Of a stretch of DNA of 48,083 nt, positions 37,362-45,639 are shown piece after piece. The notes beneath the pieces are model-generated. The model ran no database searches and was not told the origin of the DNA. It worked only from the letters and a program-made list of their open reading frames with translations. Position 1 is the stretch's first letter. Each line of letters opens with the position of its first letter. The stretch comes from an uncultured Kiritimatiellota bacterium (GTDB lineage Bacteria; Verrucomicrobiota; Kiritimatiellia; RFP12; DVOR01), in assembly GCA_944389545.1 (NCBI GenBank), contig CALXMT010000017.1:1-48083 (forward strand). The letters are read 5' to 3'. The position numbers and the translations under genes were made by a program.

Positions 37362-38126
37362 TTAGAAGGCCATGCCGCCGCTGACGGCGAGGGTCTGGCC
37401 GGTGATGTAGGCGGCCTCGTCGGAGGCGAGGAAGCGGATGGCCTTGGCGACGTCTTCGGGCTCGCCGAGGGCCTGGAGGGGGATCATCTGGGCCATTTTG
37501 TCCTTGGCCTCTTGGGAGAGGACTTCGGTCATTTTGGTCTTGATGAAGCCGGGGGCGACGGCGTTGCAGCGGATCTTCTTCTTGCCGTATTCCTTGGCGA
37601 AGGTCTTGGTGAAGTTGATCACGCCGGCCTTGGCGGCGCCGTAGTTGGCCTGGCCGACGTTGCCGAAGAGGCCGATGACGGAGGCGGTGTTGACGATGCA
37701 GCCGCCGCAGGGCTTGCCATCGGGGCCCTTGTTCTTGCCCATGGGGCGGATGACGGCCTTGGAGAAGAGGAAGACGGACTTGAGGTTGGTGGAGAGGACG
37801 GCATCCCACTCGGCCTCGTCCATGCGGAGGAGGAGGTTGTCGCGGGTGATGCCGGCGTTGTTCACCAGGATGTCGAGGCGGCCGAGCTGGTCGACGGTGG
37901 CCTTGACGGCGGCTTCGACCTGGTCGGCCTTGGAGACGTCGCACTGGATGGTGATGACGCGGTGGCCGTAGGCCTCGACCTGGGGCTTGGCGGTCTCGAG
38001 GAGGGCGGGGTTGAAGTCGAGGAGGGCGACGTCGGCGCCGCATTCGGCGAAGGCCTTGGCGGTGGCCAGGCCGATGCCGCCGCCGGAACCGGTGACGAGG
38101 GCGACTTTGCCGGAGAAATCGTACAT
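37362..38126 (-). CDS. fabG: 3-oxoacyl-[acyl-carrier-protein] reductase
   Basis: The protein has 254 residues and is a short-chain dehydrogenase. The NADPH-binding TGSGGGIG is at 12-19, NNAG at 89-92, and the catalytic triad is S149, Y162 and K166. It reduces 3-oxoacyl-ACP to 3-hydroxyacyl-ACP. A loop KNKGPDGKPCGGC at 131-143 is longer than in Escherichia coli FabG. It lies 13 bp after fabD and before acpP, confirming the fatty-acid role among the many reductases of this fold. Confidence 0.93.
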   Translation of the reverse strand: MYDFSGKVALVTGSGGGIGLATAKAFAECGADVALLDFNPALLETAKPQVEAYGHRVITIQCDVSKADQVEAAVKATVDQLGRLDILVNNAGITRDNLLLRMDEAEWDAVLSTNLKSVFLFSKAVIRPMGKNKGPDGKPCGGCIVNTASVIGLFGNVGQANYGAAKAGVINFTKTFAKEYGKKKIRCNAVAPGFIKTKMTEVLSQEAKDKMAQMIPLQALGEPEDVAKAIRFLASDEAAYITGQTLAVSGGMAF

Positions 38127-38139
38127 GGCGTGACCTTTC

Positions 38140-39057
38140 TTAGGCGGTGACTTTGGGGAGGGCGGCCTCGAGGGTGGCCGTATCCTGGATGTTGGCGACG
38201 GCGTTGGCGCGGTCGATGCGGCGGATGAGGCCGGAGAGGACCTTGCCGGGGCCGAGCTCGAGGAAGAGGGCGCCGGGCTTCATGACGGCTTTGACACAGT
38301 CGGAGAAGTGGACGGGGCTATCGACCTGGCGGAGCATGGCGGCCTTGATGGCCTCGCCGTCGTTCTCGTGGAAGGTGCCGGAGGCATTGGAGAGGACGGG
38401 GATTTGGGGGGTGCCGAAGGGGATGTCCTTGACGAACTCGGCCAGGCGCTCGCGGGCGGGGGTCATGAAGGGGGAGTGGAAGGCGCCGGCGACCTGGAGG
38501 ACAACGTTCTTGATGCCCTGGGCGGCGGCGAGCTCGGCGGCCTTGGCGACGGCTTCGTGGGTGCCGGAGATGACCTGCTGGCTGTCGGAATTGATGTTGG
38601 AGACGGTGCAGCCGGAGCCTTCGCAGATGGCGGTGAGCTGCTCGGGGGTGGCGCCCATGATGGAGATCATGCCCGAGGGCTTGGCCTCGCAGGCTTCCTG
38701 CATGTACTTGCCGCGGGCCTGGAGGATGCGCAGGGTGGTCTCGAAATCGAGGACGCCGGCGGCGCAGAGGGCGGTCCACTCGCCGAGGGAGAGGCCGGCG
38801 GCGGCGGTGGCGGGCACCTCGCAACGCTTGCGGAAGGCGGTGTGGCAGGCCATGGAGACGGTGAAGATGGCGGGCTGGCAGACGTCGGAGCGGGTGAGGG
38901 CTTCGGCGGGGCCTTCGAAGCAGAGCTTCTTGAGGTCAAAGCCGAGGACGTCGTTGGCCTTGTCGAAGAGGGCCATGATTTCGGGATCGGCCTCGGCGAG
39001 GTCTTTGCCCATTCCGGGGAACTGGGCGCCCTGTCCTGCGAAGAAGAGGTTCAACAT
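38140..39057 (-). CDS. fabD: Malonyl-CoA:ACP transacylase
   Basis: The protein has 305 residues. GQGAQFPGMG is at 8-17, the nucleophile elbow GLSLG with Ser90, and the catalytic His194 in GAFHSPFM. The usual GHSLGE reads GLSLGE here, a change beside the nucleophile. The enzyme moves malonyl from CoA to ACP. It lies 30 bp after plsX. A candidate internal promoter overlaps the plsX end. In many bacteria fabH sits between plsX and fabD, but here it is missing. AAGGAAG supports the ATG at 39057. Confidence 0.95.
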   Translation of the reverse strand: MLNLFFAGQGAQFPGMGKDLAEADPEIMALFDKANDVLGFDLKKLCFEGPAEALTRSDVCQPAIFTVSMACHTAFRKRCEVPATAAAGLSLGEWTALCAAGVLDFETTLRILQARGKYMQEACEAKPSGMISIMGATPEQLTAICEGSGCTVSNINSDSQQVISGTHEAVAKAAELAAAQGIKNVVLQVAGAFHSPFMTPARERLAEFVKDIPFGTPQIPVLSNASGTFHENDGEAIKAAMLRQVDSPVHFSDCVKAVMKPGALFLELGPGKVLSGLIRRIDRANAVANIQDTATLEAALPKVTA

Positions 39058-39084
39058 GTCTACTGCTTCCTTTCTTGGCCCTAT

Positions 39085-39113
39085 AGTTTAGCGGTTTTCC
39101 GCGGCGGTTTCAA
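39085..39113 (-). promoter_or_regulatory. Candidate internal promoter for fabD inside the plsX 3' end
   Basis: On the minus strand TTGAAA (39108-39113) and TAAACT (39085-39090) are spaced 17 bp. The -10 includes the plsX stop codon TAA. The same TAAACTAT word serves the 1459-residue secreted-protein gene. Confidence 0.45.
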
Positions 39114-40209
39114 CCGGGCGCTGACCGTGATGGCCGATGAGCTCCGTAAGTTCCTCATCCGTAGGGGGTTCTGGGAGCGCGGCGATGCGCTCGGCGATTT
39201 CCTTGGAGACGTTGTGCGCGGCGGCGCGGGAGCCGGCGGCGCAGGCGTAGGCGATGGCCTTGTGGGTGGAGGAACCGTGGGTGATGATGACGGCGCCGGG
39301 GACGCCGAGGAGGGGCGCGCCACCGTAGACCTCGGGGTCCATGTGGTGGCGGAGGCGCTTGAGCGCCGGCACCAGGGGGAGGGCGGCCAACTTGTAGAGG
39401 AAGTTGCCGAAGACGATGCGCTTGAGCCAGTAGCCGATGGCGTGGGCGGCGCTTTCGGAGGTCTTGAGGATGACGTTGCCGATGAAGCCATCGCAGACGA
39501 TGACGTCGGTCTTGCCCTCGAAGACGTCGTGGCCTTCGACGTTGCCGCGGAAGGTGATGCCCGGGGTGTAGTCGCGCAGGAGGGGGAAGGCGTGCTTGGT
39601 GAGCTCGTTGCCCTTGGAATCCTCGGTGCCGATGGACATGAGGCCGACGACGGGCTTTTCATGGCCCAGGACCAGGCGGCTGTAGATGTCGCCCATCACG
39701 GCGAACTCGCGGAGCCACTCGTGGTGGCAGTCGGTGTTCGCGCCGGCGTCCAACAAGAGGGTGGGACGATCCGGGTCCTTGGAGGGCATGACGGTGGCGA
39801 TGGCCGGGCGGGCGACGCCCTTGATGCGCCCGAGGATGAAGAGGGCGCTGGCGGCCATGGCACCGGAGTTGCCGGCGGAGACGGCGGCATCGGCCTTGCC
39901 TTCCTTGACCAGGCGCATGCAGACATTGATGGAGCAGTTCTTTTTCCTGCGCACGGCCGCGGCGGGGGCATCGTCCATCGCGATGGATTCATCGGTGTGG
40001 AGGATGCTCAGGCGGCCGTTGGCCATCAACGCCTCAACGTCCGGGATGGGGCGGATTTTGGGATGGCGATGGCGGAGCGCCTTGCGGATCTCCGCCTCGT
40101 TGCCCACGAGGATGACGGAATCCTGCGTCTGCGCGGCGGCGAGGGCGCCGCCCCAGACGATTTCATAGGGCGCGTTGTCGCCGCCCATTGCATCGAGCGC
40201 TATCCGCAT
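39088..40209 (-). CDS. plsX: Phosphate acyltransferase PlsX
   Basis: The protein has 373 residues beginning MRIALDAMGGDNAP, the PlsX N-terminal signature. Further motifs: SAGNSGAMAA near 110, LDAGAN near 155, VCDGFIGN near 242, and a glycine-rich late segment. PlsX converts acyl-ACP to acyl-phosphate, the first step of phospholipid synthesis by the PlsX/PlsY route. The gene is in the conserved rpmF-plsX arrangement, 56 bp after rpmF. AAAGGGG precedes the ATG at 40209. Confidence 0.95.
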   Translation of the reverse strand: MRIALDAMGGDNAPYEIVWGGALAAAQTQDSVILVGNEAEIRKALRHRHPKIRPIPDVEALMANGRLSILHTDESIAMDDAPAAAVRRKKNCSINVCMRLVKEGKADAAVSAGNSGAMAASALFILGRIKGVARPAIATVMPSKDPDRPTLLLDAGANTDCHHEWLREFAVMGDIYSRLVLGHEKPVVGLMSIGTEDSKGNELTKHAFPLLRDYTPGITFRGNVEGHDVFEGKTDVIVCDGFIGNVILKTSESAAHAIGYWLKRIVFGNFLYKLAALPLVPALKRLRHHMDPEVYGGAPLLGVPGAVIITHGSSTHKAIAYACAAGSRAAAHNVSKEIAERIAALPEPPTDEELTELIGHHGQRPVETAAENR

Positions 40210-40265
40210 CGCTATCGACCCCTTTGCAATCTGGTCTCAGGATTCGGGTTGGCCGGGGGCCGCGG

Positions 40266-40454
40266 TCACTCCGCGGCCTCAGCCTCCTGCTTGATGACCT
40301 GGCGGCCGTCGTACTGACCGCAGGCGGGGCAGGCGCGGTGGGCCAGGCGGGTGGCGCCGCACGCGCACTTCACGGTGCCGGGGACGGCGGCCTTGATCTG
40401 GCCACGACGCTGGCGGACACGCATTTTGGACTTCTTCCGTTTCGGGACTGCCAT
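40266..40454 (-). CDS. rpmF: 50S ribosomal protein bL32
   Basis: The protein has 62 residues starting MAVPKRKKSK, the bL32 signature. Cysteines lie at 30, 32, 42 and 45 (KCACG and ACPACG). The first pair is CxC rather than the usual CxxC of zinc-type L32, one residue short, so zinc binding may be altered. The linkage to DUF177 upstream and plsX downstream is the classic arrangement coupling ribosome and lipid synthesis. Confidence 0.95.
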   Translation of the reverse strand: MAVPKRKKSKMRVRQRRGQIKAAVPGTVKCACGATRLAHRACPACGQYDGRQVIKQEAEAAE

Positions 40455-40497
40455 GATTCGCTCTCTTTCTTTCTGATAAGCGCTGGGTTGCTCTCAC

Positions 40498-40986
40498 TCA
40501 CTCACCTTGCGGGGCCCAGCCGTCCAGCGCCCCCCACGGGGAGTCGCCGTCCGCCGCGCAACCGCACGGTCCTTCGTTGAGGTTTTTGCCGCAATGCGGG
40601 CACACGCCCTTGCAGCCTTCTCCACAAATCGGGTACGAAGGAAGAACAAGAATAATACCTTCTCTGGCCGATTCCGTCAAGTCCCAAGTGATTTGCCCCT
40701 CTATTTGGAGGGTTTCACAGAAGTCCTCTTCGGAGAATTCGGCCAGGAAATCCCGCCCGCAGCGGCGGCAGACGCACTGACACGGCAGGCGGAGCGTGCC
40801 GCGCGCGAGGGCCTCGCCGCCGGGCAACAACGTCACCTCGAGGTCGTAGGCCAACGGCCCCGCGGGGCGGAGTTGCTCCAAGTCATCGATCTCCAAAAGG
40901 GACGCGGGGAGCGACCCTTGGAGACGTTCCGGGCGGCCTTCGCGCAGGCGGCCGAGGTCAACGGTCAAACGCGCCGGTGTTTCCAA
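40498..40986 (-). CDS. DUF177 (YceD-like) protein
   Basis: The protein has 162 residues from a TTG at 40986, chosen because AAGGAGG lies just upstream; no ATG or GTG fits that position. It belongs to the DUF177 family, which almost always precedes rpmF and in plants and bacteria is tied to 23S rRNA/L32 accumulation. Cysteines form a first cluster CQCVCRRCG near 78-86 and a second CGEGCKGVCPHCG near 130-142 with a final CGC. This zinc-ribbon-like pattern is typical of the non-enterobacterial form. It overlaps the coaD 3' end by 29 bp, implying translational coupling. Confidence 0.85.
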   Translation of the reverse strand: METPARLTVDLGRLREGRPERLQGSLPASLLEIDDLEQLRPAGPLAYDLEVTLLPGGEALARGTLRLPCQCVCRRCGRDFLAEFSEEDFCETLQIEGQITWDLTESAREGIILVLPSYPICGEGCKGVCPHCGKNLNEGPCGCAADGDSPWGALDGWAPQGE

Positions 40987-41509
40987 CGGCCCCTCCTTGG
41001 ATGCGCTGCTCGGGGTGCGCCGCGAGGAAGTCGCGCAGGTGGCGCTCCACGCAGGGCGGCACAAAGTGGGCGGTGGCGCCGCCGTAGCGCGCCACCTCGC
41101 GGACGGTGGAGGCGGTGATGTAGCTGTGCTCCTCGTTGGGCATGAGGAAGAGGGTCTCCACCTCCGGCGCCAGCTGGCGGTTCGTCAGCGCCATCTGGAA
41201 CTCGTACTCAAAATCGCTGTAGGCCCGCAGGCCGCGGACGACGGCGCGCACGCCCTGCCGGCGGCAAAACTCCACCAGCAGGCAGTCCAGCGGCTTGACC
41301 TCCACGTTGGTGAGGCCCTCCTCGGCGATGGCCTCGCGCACCATCTCCAGGCGCTCCTCGATGCCGAAGAGGCGCGTGGGCTTGGGCGAGATGCCCGCCA
41401 CCGCCACGATCAGCCGGTCAAAGAGGCCCGCACTCCGACAGATCAAGTCGAAGTGTCCTTTGGTCATCGGGTCGAAGGTCCCGGGATAAACCGCCGTCGT
41501 CTCTTTCAT
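40958..41509 (-). CDS. coaD: Phosphopantetheine adenylyltransferase
   Basis: The protein has 183 residues. The nucleotidyltransferase motif YPGTFDPMTKGH (with His19) is at 8-19, RGLR..SDFEYE near 92-102, and ITASTVREV near 131-139. CoaD makes dephospho-CoA from phosphopantetheine, the step before CoA, which feeds the ACP and fatty-acid genes of the same operon. It is about 20 residues longer than usual, with an extra C-terminal tail (QRIQGGAVGNTG) that overlaps the DUF177 start. It is the first gene after an extended -10 promoter; the leader is only about 3-5 nt, with no Shine-Dalgarno. Confidence 0.95.
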   Translation of the reverse strand: MKETTAVYPGTFDPMTKGHFDLICRSAGLFDRLIVAVAGISPKPTRLFGIEERLEMVREAIAEEGLTNVEVKPLDCLLVEFCRRQGVRAVVRGLRAYSDFEYEFQMALTNRQLAPEVETLFLMPNEEHSYITASTVREVARYGGATAHFVPPCVERHLRDFLAAHPEQRIQGGAVGNTGAFDR

Positions 41510-41519
41510 GATGGCCCTT

Positions 41520-41572
41520 AGTATACCAAATTGTTAGCTTTTCGTCAGAGGCGCCGGGGTGCCCTGACGAAA
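41520..41572 (-). promoter_or_regulatory. coaD operon promoter with mirrored mosaic hairpin
   Basis: On the minus strand CTGACG (41543-41548) and TATACT (41520-41525) are 17 bp apart, with TTGG before the -10. TTTCGTCAG (41540-41548) is the inverted copy of CTGACGAAA (41564-41572), with an inner GGCGCC/GGTGCC pairing. The mosaic thus ends in a hairpin that mirrors the native -35 region. Confidence 0.65.
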
Positions 41573-42490
41573 TGGAGAACGGAGAACGGAGAACAGAGAA
41601 CAGAGAGCGCGCGGCAAGCGCGCGACAGGTGAGGCCGCTGAGAAAGCCAAGCCTCCAAGCCTCTAAGCTTCCAAACTTCCACTAGGACTGCCAGAATGGG
41701 GAACCGCCGATTACGGAAGAACACAGAGGCTCACGGAGGGTAACAGAGGAACACAGAGACGGGCGGCTGCTACCGCCGGCAGGACTGCCAGTGTGTTTTG
41801 GGAATCACAAAGGACACGAAGGACACAAAGCAAGCGGCGCAGGGGCGGGCCGTGCGTGCGCGTAAAGCGCACGGGTGGAGGCGGAAGCGAGGGTGGTGCC
41901 GGCCACGGGGCGGGCCGTGCGTGCGCGTAAAGCGCACGTCCGGCCCGGGGGCCTGGAGGGGCATGGCGGGCTTCGCACGCCATGCTTTGGGGAAGGGGCG
42001 CTGACGCGCCCACGGCCCGGCTCAGGAGATTCAGGAGATGCAGGAGATACAGGAGCGCCCCTGCGGGGCGACGGCAAAGCCGTTGTGCAAAGCGGCGACA
42101 GCCGCCGCGTCGTGTTATGGCACGTCGCAGACGTGCCGGGGGTGCAGGGGCAGTTGGAAGTTTGGAAGCTTGGATGCTTGGAAGTTTGGTTTCTCTGCAC
42201 AACGATTGTTTTGTCGCGCGCTTGCCGCGCGCTCTGTTTTCTGTTTTCTGTGGCCGTGGAAGGTTTGGCCCTTTGGGCCTGCACGCTCTGTTCTCTGGGG
42301 CGCGAAAGCGCCCTTCCCCTGCCGGAGCGTGGGGCAGCGCCCCACATCCCAATCAGCCAATCAGCTAATCAGCCAATCAGCGGGGCGGCAACGCCGCCCC
42401 TTCGGTCTCATCGCCGCCAGAGGCGGCGGCCCGGGCTCCAACCTCCGGGGCTCCTCCAAGCCTCCAAACCTCCAAACTTCCAAACTTTCC
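41573..42490. repeat. Repeat mosaic (block 13)
   Basis: No gene. GAGAACGG array, GCGCGC hairpin, TCCAAGCC array, GACTGCCAG elements, CACGGAGG array, AAGGACACG array. The GGGCGGGCCGTGCGTGCGCG word occurs twice in tandem (41844-41873 and 41910-41938). Then come the GGGCATGGCGGGC hairpin, TTCAGGAGA array, 42117-42350 (near copy of 395-632, here with hairpin loop GAAA in place of GCTA), CCAATCAG array, GGGGCGGC hairpin, and a TCCAAACC array shared with 10390-10510. Confidence 0.85.
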
Positions 42491-42506
42491 CAGTGTAAAA
42501 AAGTGC

Positions 42507-42537
42507 TTGACTTGGAGTCCGCTTCAAGCGATATTCT
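42507..42537 (+). promoter_or_regulatory. Promoter with MerR-type operator before the flavodoxin gene
   Basis: TTGACT (42507-42512) and TATTCT (42532-42537) are 19 bp apart, longer than optimal. The spacer holds the imperfect palindrome CTTGGAGTCCGCTTCAAG (42511-42528), with half-sites CTTGrAG. Over-long spacing plus a central CTTGGAG palindrome is the hallmark of MerR-family activation. No merR gene is in the window. Confidence 0.6.
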
Positions 42538-42564
42538 AATGGTGTTTTTAGAAAGGAGCAGACG

Positions 42565-43140
42565 ATGAACCGTAGGAACTTTCTGATGAATGCCGTGGCG
42601 TTGGCCGCGGGTGCGGCGGTGGCCGGATGCAGCAAGGCGCAGGACGCGGTGGCGCCCGCGCCCACCAAGAGCAAGGTCTTGGTGGCCTATTATTCGTGGA
42701 GCGGCAACACCAAGGCGTTGGCGCAGCACATCGCCACCGCCATCGGCGCCGACCTCTTCGAAATCAAGCCGACGAAGGCCTATCCCTCGGCCTACCATGC
42801 GTGCACGGAGCAAGCCAAGCAGGAAATCGCGGCCGGCGCCCGCCCGGCGCTCGCGGCGCTCCCCGACTTCGCGAAGTACGACGCGGTCTTGGTGGGCTCG
42901 CCGAACTGGTGGGGCACGCTCGCGCCGCCGGTCTCGACCTTTATCGAGAACGAAGCCCTCGCCGGCAAGAAGATGGCGCTCTTCCAGACCCACGGCGGCG
43001 GCGGGGCGCAGCGTTGCGGCCAGGACTTCAAGACGCAGGCCAAAGGCACTGTCATCGCCGAGCCGCTGATCGTCTCCGGTTCCCGCGCGTCGCGTTCCCA
43101 AGCCGAGGCCGCGCATTGGGCGCAGGGCCTGGGGCTCTAA
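42565..43140 (+). CDS. Flavodoxin-like lipoprotein
   Basis: The protein has 191 residues. The N-terminus MNRRNFL, a hydrophobic run and lipobox VAGC (Cys22) mark a lipoprotein, possibly Tat-exported given the double arginine, so it works at the cell envelope. The mature part is a flavodoxin_4-type fold: FMN phosphate loop YYSWSGNT at 42-49, the PNWWGTLAPP flavin-stacking segment near 113-122, and a late GGGGAQRC loop. Such proteins serve as electron carriers or quinone reductases. AAGGAG (42553-42558) is 6 nt from the ATG. It is a monocistronic unit with its own promoter and terminator. The putative MerR operator suggests induction by electrophile or metal stress. Confidence 0.88.
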   Translation: MNRRNFLMNAVALAAGAAVAGCSKAQDAVAPAPTKSKVLVAYYSWSGNTKALAQHIATAIGADLFEIKPTKAYPSAYHACTEQAKQEIAAGARPALAALPDFAKYDAVLVGSPNWWGTLAPPVSTFIENEALAGKKMALFQTHGGGGAQRCGQDFKTQAKGTVIAEPLIVSGSRASRSQAEAAHWAQGLGL

Positions 43141-43163
43141 CCTTTCCGACAAGACACACACGC

Positions 43164-43196
43164 GCCCCGCGAGGACATTGTCCCGCGGGGCTTTTT
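43164..43196 (+). terminator. Intrinsic terminator of the flavodoxin gene
   Basis: GCCCCGCG and CGCGGGGC close a stem over GGAC/GTCC (43164-43191), followed by TTTTT. The inner GGACATTGTCC is also found in the terminator at 10562-10587. Confidence 0.9.
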
Positions 43197-43200
43197 GATG

Positions 43201-44260
43201 GGCAGCAGAGCCGCCCCGGAGAACGGGAGGGGCGGCAACGCCGCCCCAGAGAACAGTGAACAGAGAACAGTGAACAGAGAGCGCGCGGCAAGCGCGCGAC
43301 GGGTGGAGTCGCTGGGAGAGTGTGGAAGGTTTGCCCTGCGGGGCTGACACGAAGGACCAAGGGGCGCTGACGCGCCCCGGAGAACGGAGAACAGAGAACG
43401 GAGAACGCGCGACAAGCGCGCGACGGGCAAGGCCGCTGAGAAAGCCAAGCCTCCAAGCCTCTAAGATTCCAAACTTCCACTAGGACTGCCAGAATGGGAA
43501 ACCGCCGATTACGCAGATTTTGGCAGATTAGGGGCCGGCTACCGCCGGCAGGACTGCCAGTGTGTCTTAGAATCACAAAGGACACGAAGGACACAAAGGA
43601 TTTGGCTGATTAGGAGATTGGCTGATTGGAAAGGTGTGGGGCGCTGCCCCACACCCCGGCAGGGGAAGGGCGCTTTCGCGCCCCAGAGAACAGAGAACAG
43701 AAAACAGAAAACAGAACGCCCGACAAGCGGGCGACAGGCGAAATAGTTGTACAACGAGAAAGCCAAACTTCCAAGCATCCAAGCTTCCAAACTTCCACTT
43801 TCCCCTGCACCCCCGGCACGTCTGCGACGTGCCACATAGGACGGCGCAGTAGGACACATAGGACGTATAGGACCTATAGGACGGGGCTGACGCCAGAGGA
43901 GTCCCCAAAAACCAAAGCATGGCGTGCGAAGCCCGCCATGCCCCTCCAGGCCCCCGGGCCGGACGTGCGCCTTTAGTGGAAGTTTGGAAGTTTAGAGGTT
44001 TGGAGGCTTGGCCTTTGCGGTTGCCGCCGCTTTGTGCAACGGCTTCGCCTGTCGCCCCGTAGGGGCGCTCTGTTCTCCGTGGCCGTGGAAGGTTTGGCCC
44101 TTTGGGCCTGCACGCTCCGTTCTCTGTTCTCCGGGGCGCGTCAGCGCCCCTTGGTCCTTTGTGTCCTTCGTGATAGCCGCGCAGCGTGAGGCCAGGTCAA
44201 GCCTCCAAACTTCTAAACTTCCCAGCTTCCAAGCAAGACCGTCTTCGCGGTAAAACTTCC
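43201..44260. repeat. Repeat mosaic (block 14)
   Basis: No gene. GGGGCGGC hairpins, GAACAGTGAACAGAG array, GCGCGC hairpins, GGTTTGCCCTGCGGGGC element, GGGGCGC hairpin, TCCAAGCC array, GACTGCCAG, AGATT arrays, AAGGACACG array, CTGATTAG array, GTGGGGC hairpin, a GGGCGCTTTCGCGCCC hairpin, TCCAAGC array, GGCACGTC hairpin, GGACGTATA array, GGCGTGCGAAGCCCGCC hairpin, then an inverted copy of the 36130-36350 type block (about 43975-44145), ending in TCCAAAC arrays. Confidence 0.85.
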
Positions 44261-44310
44261 CCGGCGCTGGATTGGAAACTTTTCCAGGCAGTATTGGGAG
44301 AGGCTGGATT

Positions 44311-44319
44311 TGGTATACT
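44311..44319 (+). promoter_or_regulatory. Extended -10 promoter of the maeB operon
   Basis: TGG precedes TATACT (44314-44319). The surrounding TTTGGTATACTAAGGGCCAT is identical to that of the coaD promoter. A proper leader with GGAAAGGA (44333-44340) follows. Confidence 0.6.
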
Positions 44320-44348
44320 AAGGGCCATTTTTGGAAAGGATTTGACCG

Positions 44349-45638
44349 ATGGCTATCGAGATTTCGCAGGAAGAGGTGTTCGCGTTTCATGACGGCGGCA
44401 AGGTGGGGGTGGCGCTTCGCAAGCCGCTCGCCACGCAGAAGGATCTGTGCCTGGCTTACACGCCCGGCGTGGCGCAGGCGGTGAAGGCCATCGCCAAGGA
44501 GCCGAAGAAAGCTTTCGACCTCAGCGCGAAGCGCAACCTGGTGGCCGTGGTCTCCGACGGCACGGCGATCCTGGGCCTGGGCGACCTGGGCGCGGCGGCG
44601 TCCATCCCCGTGATGGAAGGCAAGGCGGCGCTCTTCAAGGCCTTCGCGGGCGTCGACGCCTGGCCGGTGCCGGTGGCGCATTGCCGCAAGGACGGCGCCG
44701 ACACGGGCAAGACCGACCCGCAGCGCGTCATCGAAGTCTGCCGCGCCATCGCCCCGATGTACGGCGGCATCAACCTGGAGGACATCGCCGCGCCCGCGTG
44801 CTTCGAGATTGAGCGCGTGCTCGACGAAGAGCTCGACATCCCCGTCTTCCACGACGACCAGTGGGGCACGGCGGTCATCACCGTGGCCGGCCTAATCAAC
44901 TACGCCACCATCGCCAAGCGCGCCCTGGGCGACCTGCGCGTGGTCATCAACGGCGCCGGCGCCGCGGGCATCCGCATCGCCGACATGTGCAAGGCCGCCG
45001 GCGTCAAGGACCTCACGATGTGCGACTCCAAGGGCGTCATCCGCGCCGACCGCACCGACCTGACGGAGCACAAGCGCCGTCACGCCGTGACCACCGACAA
45101 GCGCACGCTGCAGGAGGCCCTCGCGGGCGCCCACGTCTTCATCGGCGTCTCCGCCGCGGGCGTGCTCTCCGGCGACGATGTGCGCGCGATGGCCGACTTC
45201 CCCGCGATCTTCGCGATGGCCAACCCCGACCCCGAGATCGACCCCGCCACGGTGGCGGAGGCCCTCGCCGGCCGCCCCTACGTGATGGCCACGGGCCGCT
45301 CGGACTATCCGAACCAGATCAACAACGTCCTGGGCTTCCCCTTCCTCTTCCGCGGCGCGCTGGACGTCCGTGCGCGCACCATCAACACCGAGATGAAGGT
45401 GGCCGCCAGCCAGGCTCTCGCCGCCCTCGCCCGCGAGCCCGTCCCGGCGGAGGTGCAGGCGCTCTATCCCACCGAGCAGCTGGCCTTCGGCCCCAACTAC
45501 ATCATCCCGAAGGCCTTCGACAAGCGCCTCTACGCGACCGTCTCCTATGCCGTGGCCGAGGCCGCGGTGAAGTCCGGCGCCGCCCCCGCGGACACCGACC
45601 TGGCGGCGGTGAAGGCGCGTCTGGAGGCCGGGCTCTGA
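44349..45638 (+). CDS. maeB: Malic enzyme, decarboxylating malate dehydrogenase
   Basis: The protein has 429 residues and is the short bacterial malic enzyme without the phosphotransacetylase domain. It converts malate to pyruvate and CO2 with NAD(P). Tyr37 in AYTPGVA and Lys92 in EGKAALFK match catalytic residues. The metal site is INLEDIAAP plus FHDD at 167-170. The nucleotide-binding loop [12 protein letters not shown] is at 201-212. The normally near-invariant DDQHGTA reads DDQWGTA (Trp172), an unusual swap next to the metal ligand. It starts a four-gene overlapping string with two chromate transporter halves and comF. The GGAAAGGA site and ATG at 44349 are well spaced. Confidence 0.92.
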   Translation: MAIEISQEEVFAFHDGGKVGVALRKPLATQKDLCLAYTPGVAQAVKAIAKEPKKAFDLSAKRNLVAVVSDGTAILGLGDLGAAASIPVMEGKAALFKAFAGVDAWPVPVAHCRKDGADTGKTDPQRVIEVCRAIAPMYGGINLEDIAAPACFEIERVLDEELDIPVFHDDQWGTAVITVAGLINYATIAKRALGDLRVVINGAGAAGIRIADMCKAAGVKDLTMCDSKGVIRADRTDLTEHKRRHAVTTDKRTLQEALAGAHVFIGVSAAGVLSGDDVRAMADFPAIFAMANPDPEIDPATVAEALAGRPYVMATGRSDYPNQINNVLGFPFLFRGALDVRARTINTEMKVAASQALAALAREPVPAEVQALYPTEQLAFGPNYIIPKAFDKRLYATVSYAVAEAAVKSGAAPADTDLAAVKARLEAGL

Positions 45639-45639
45639 G

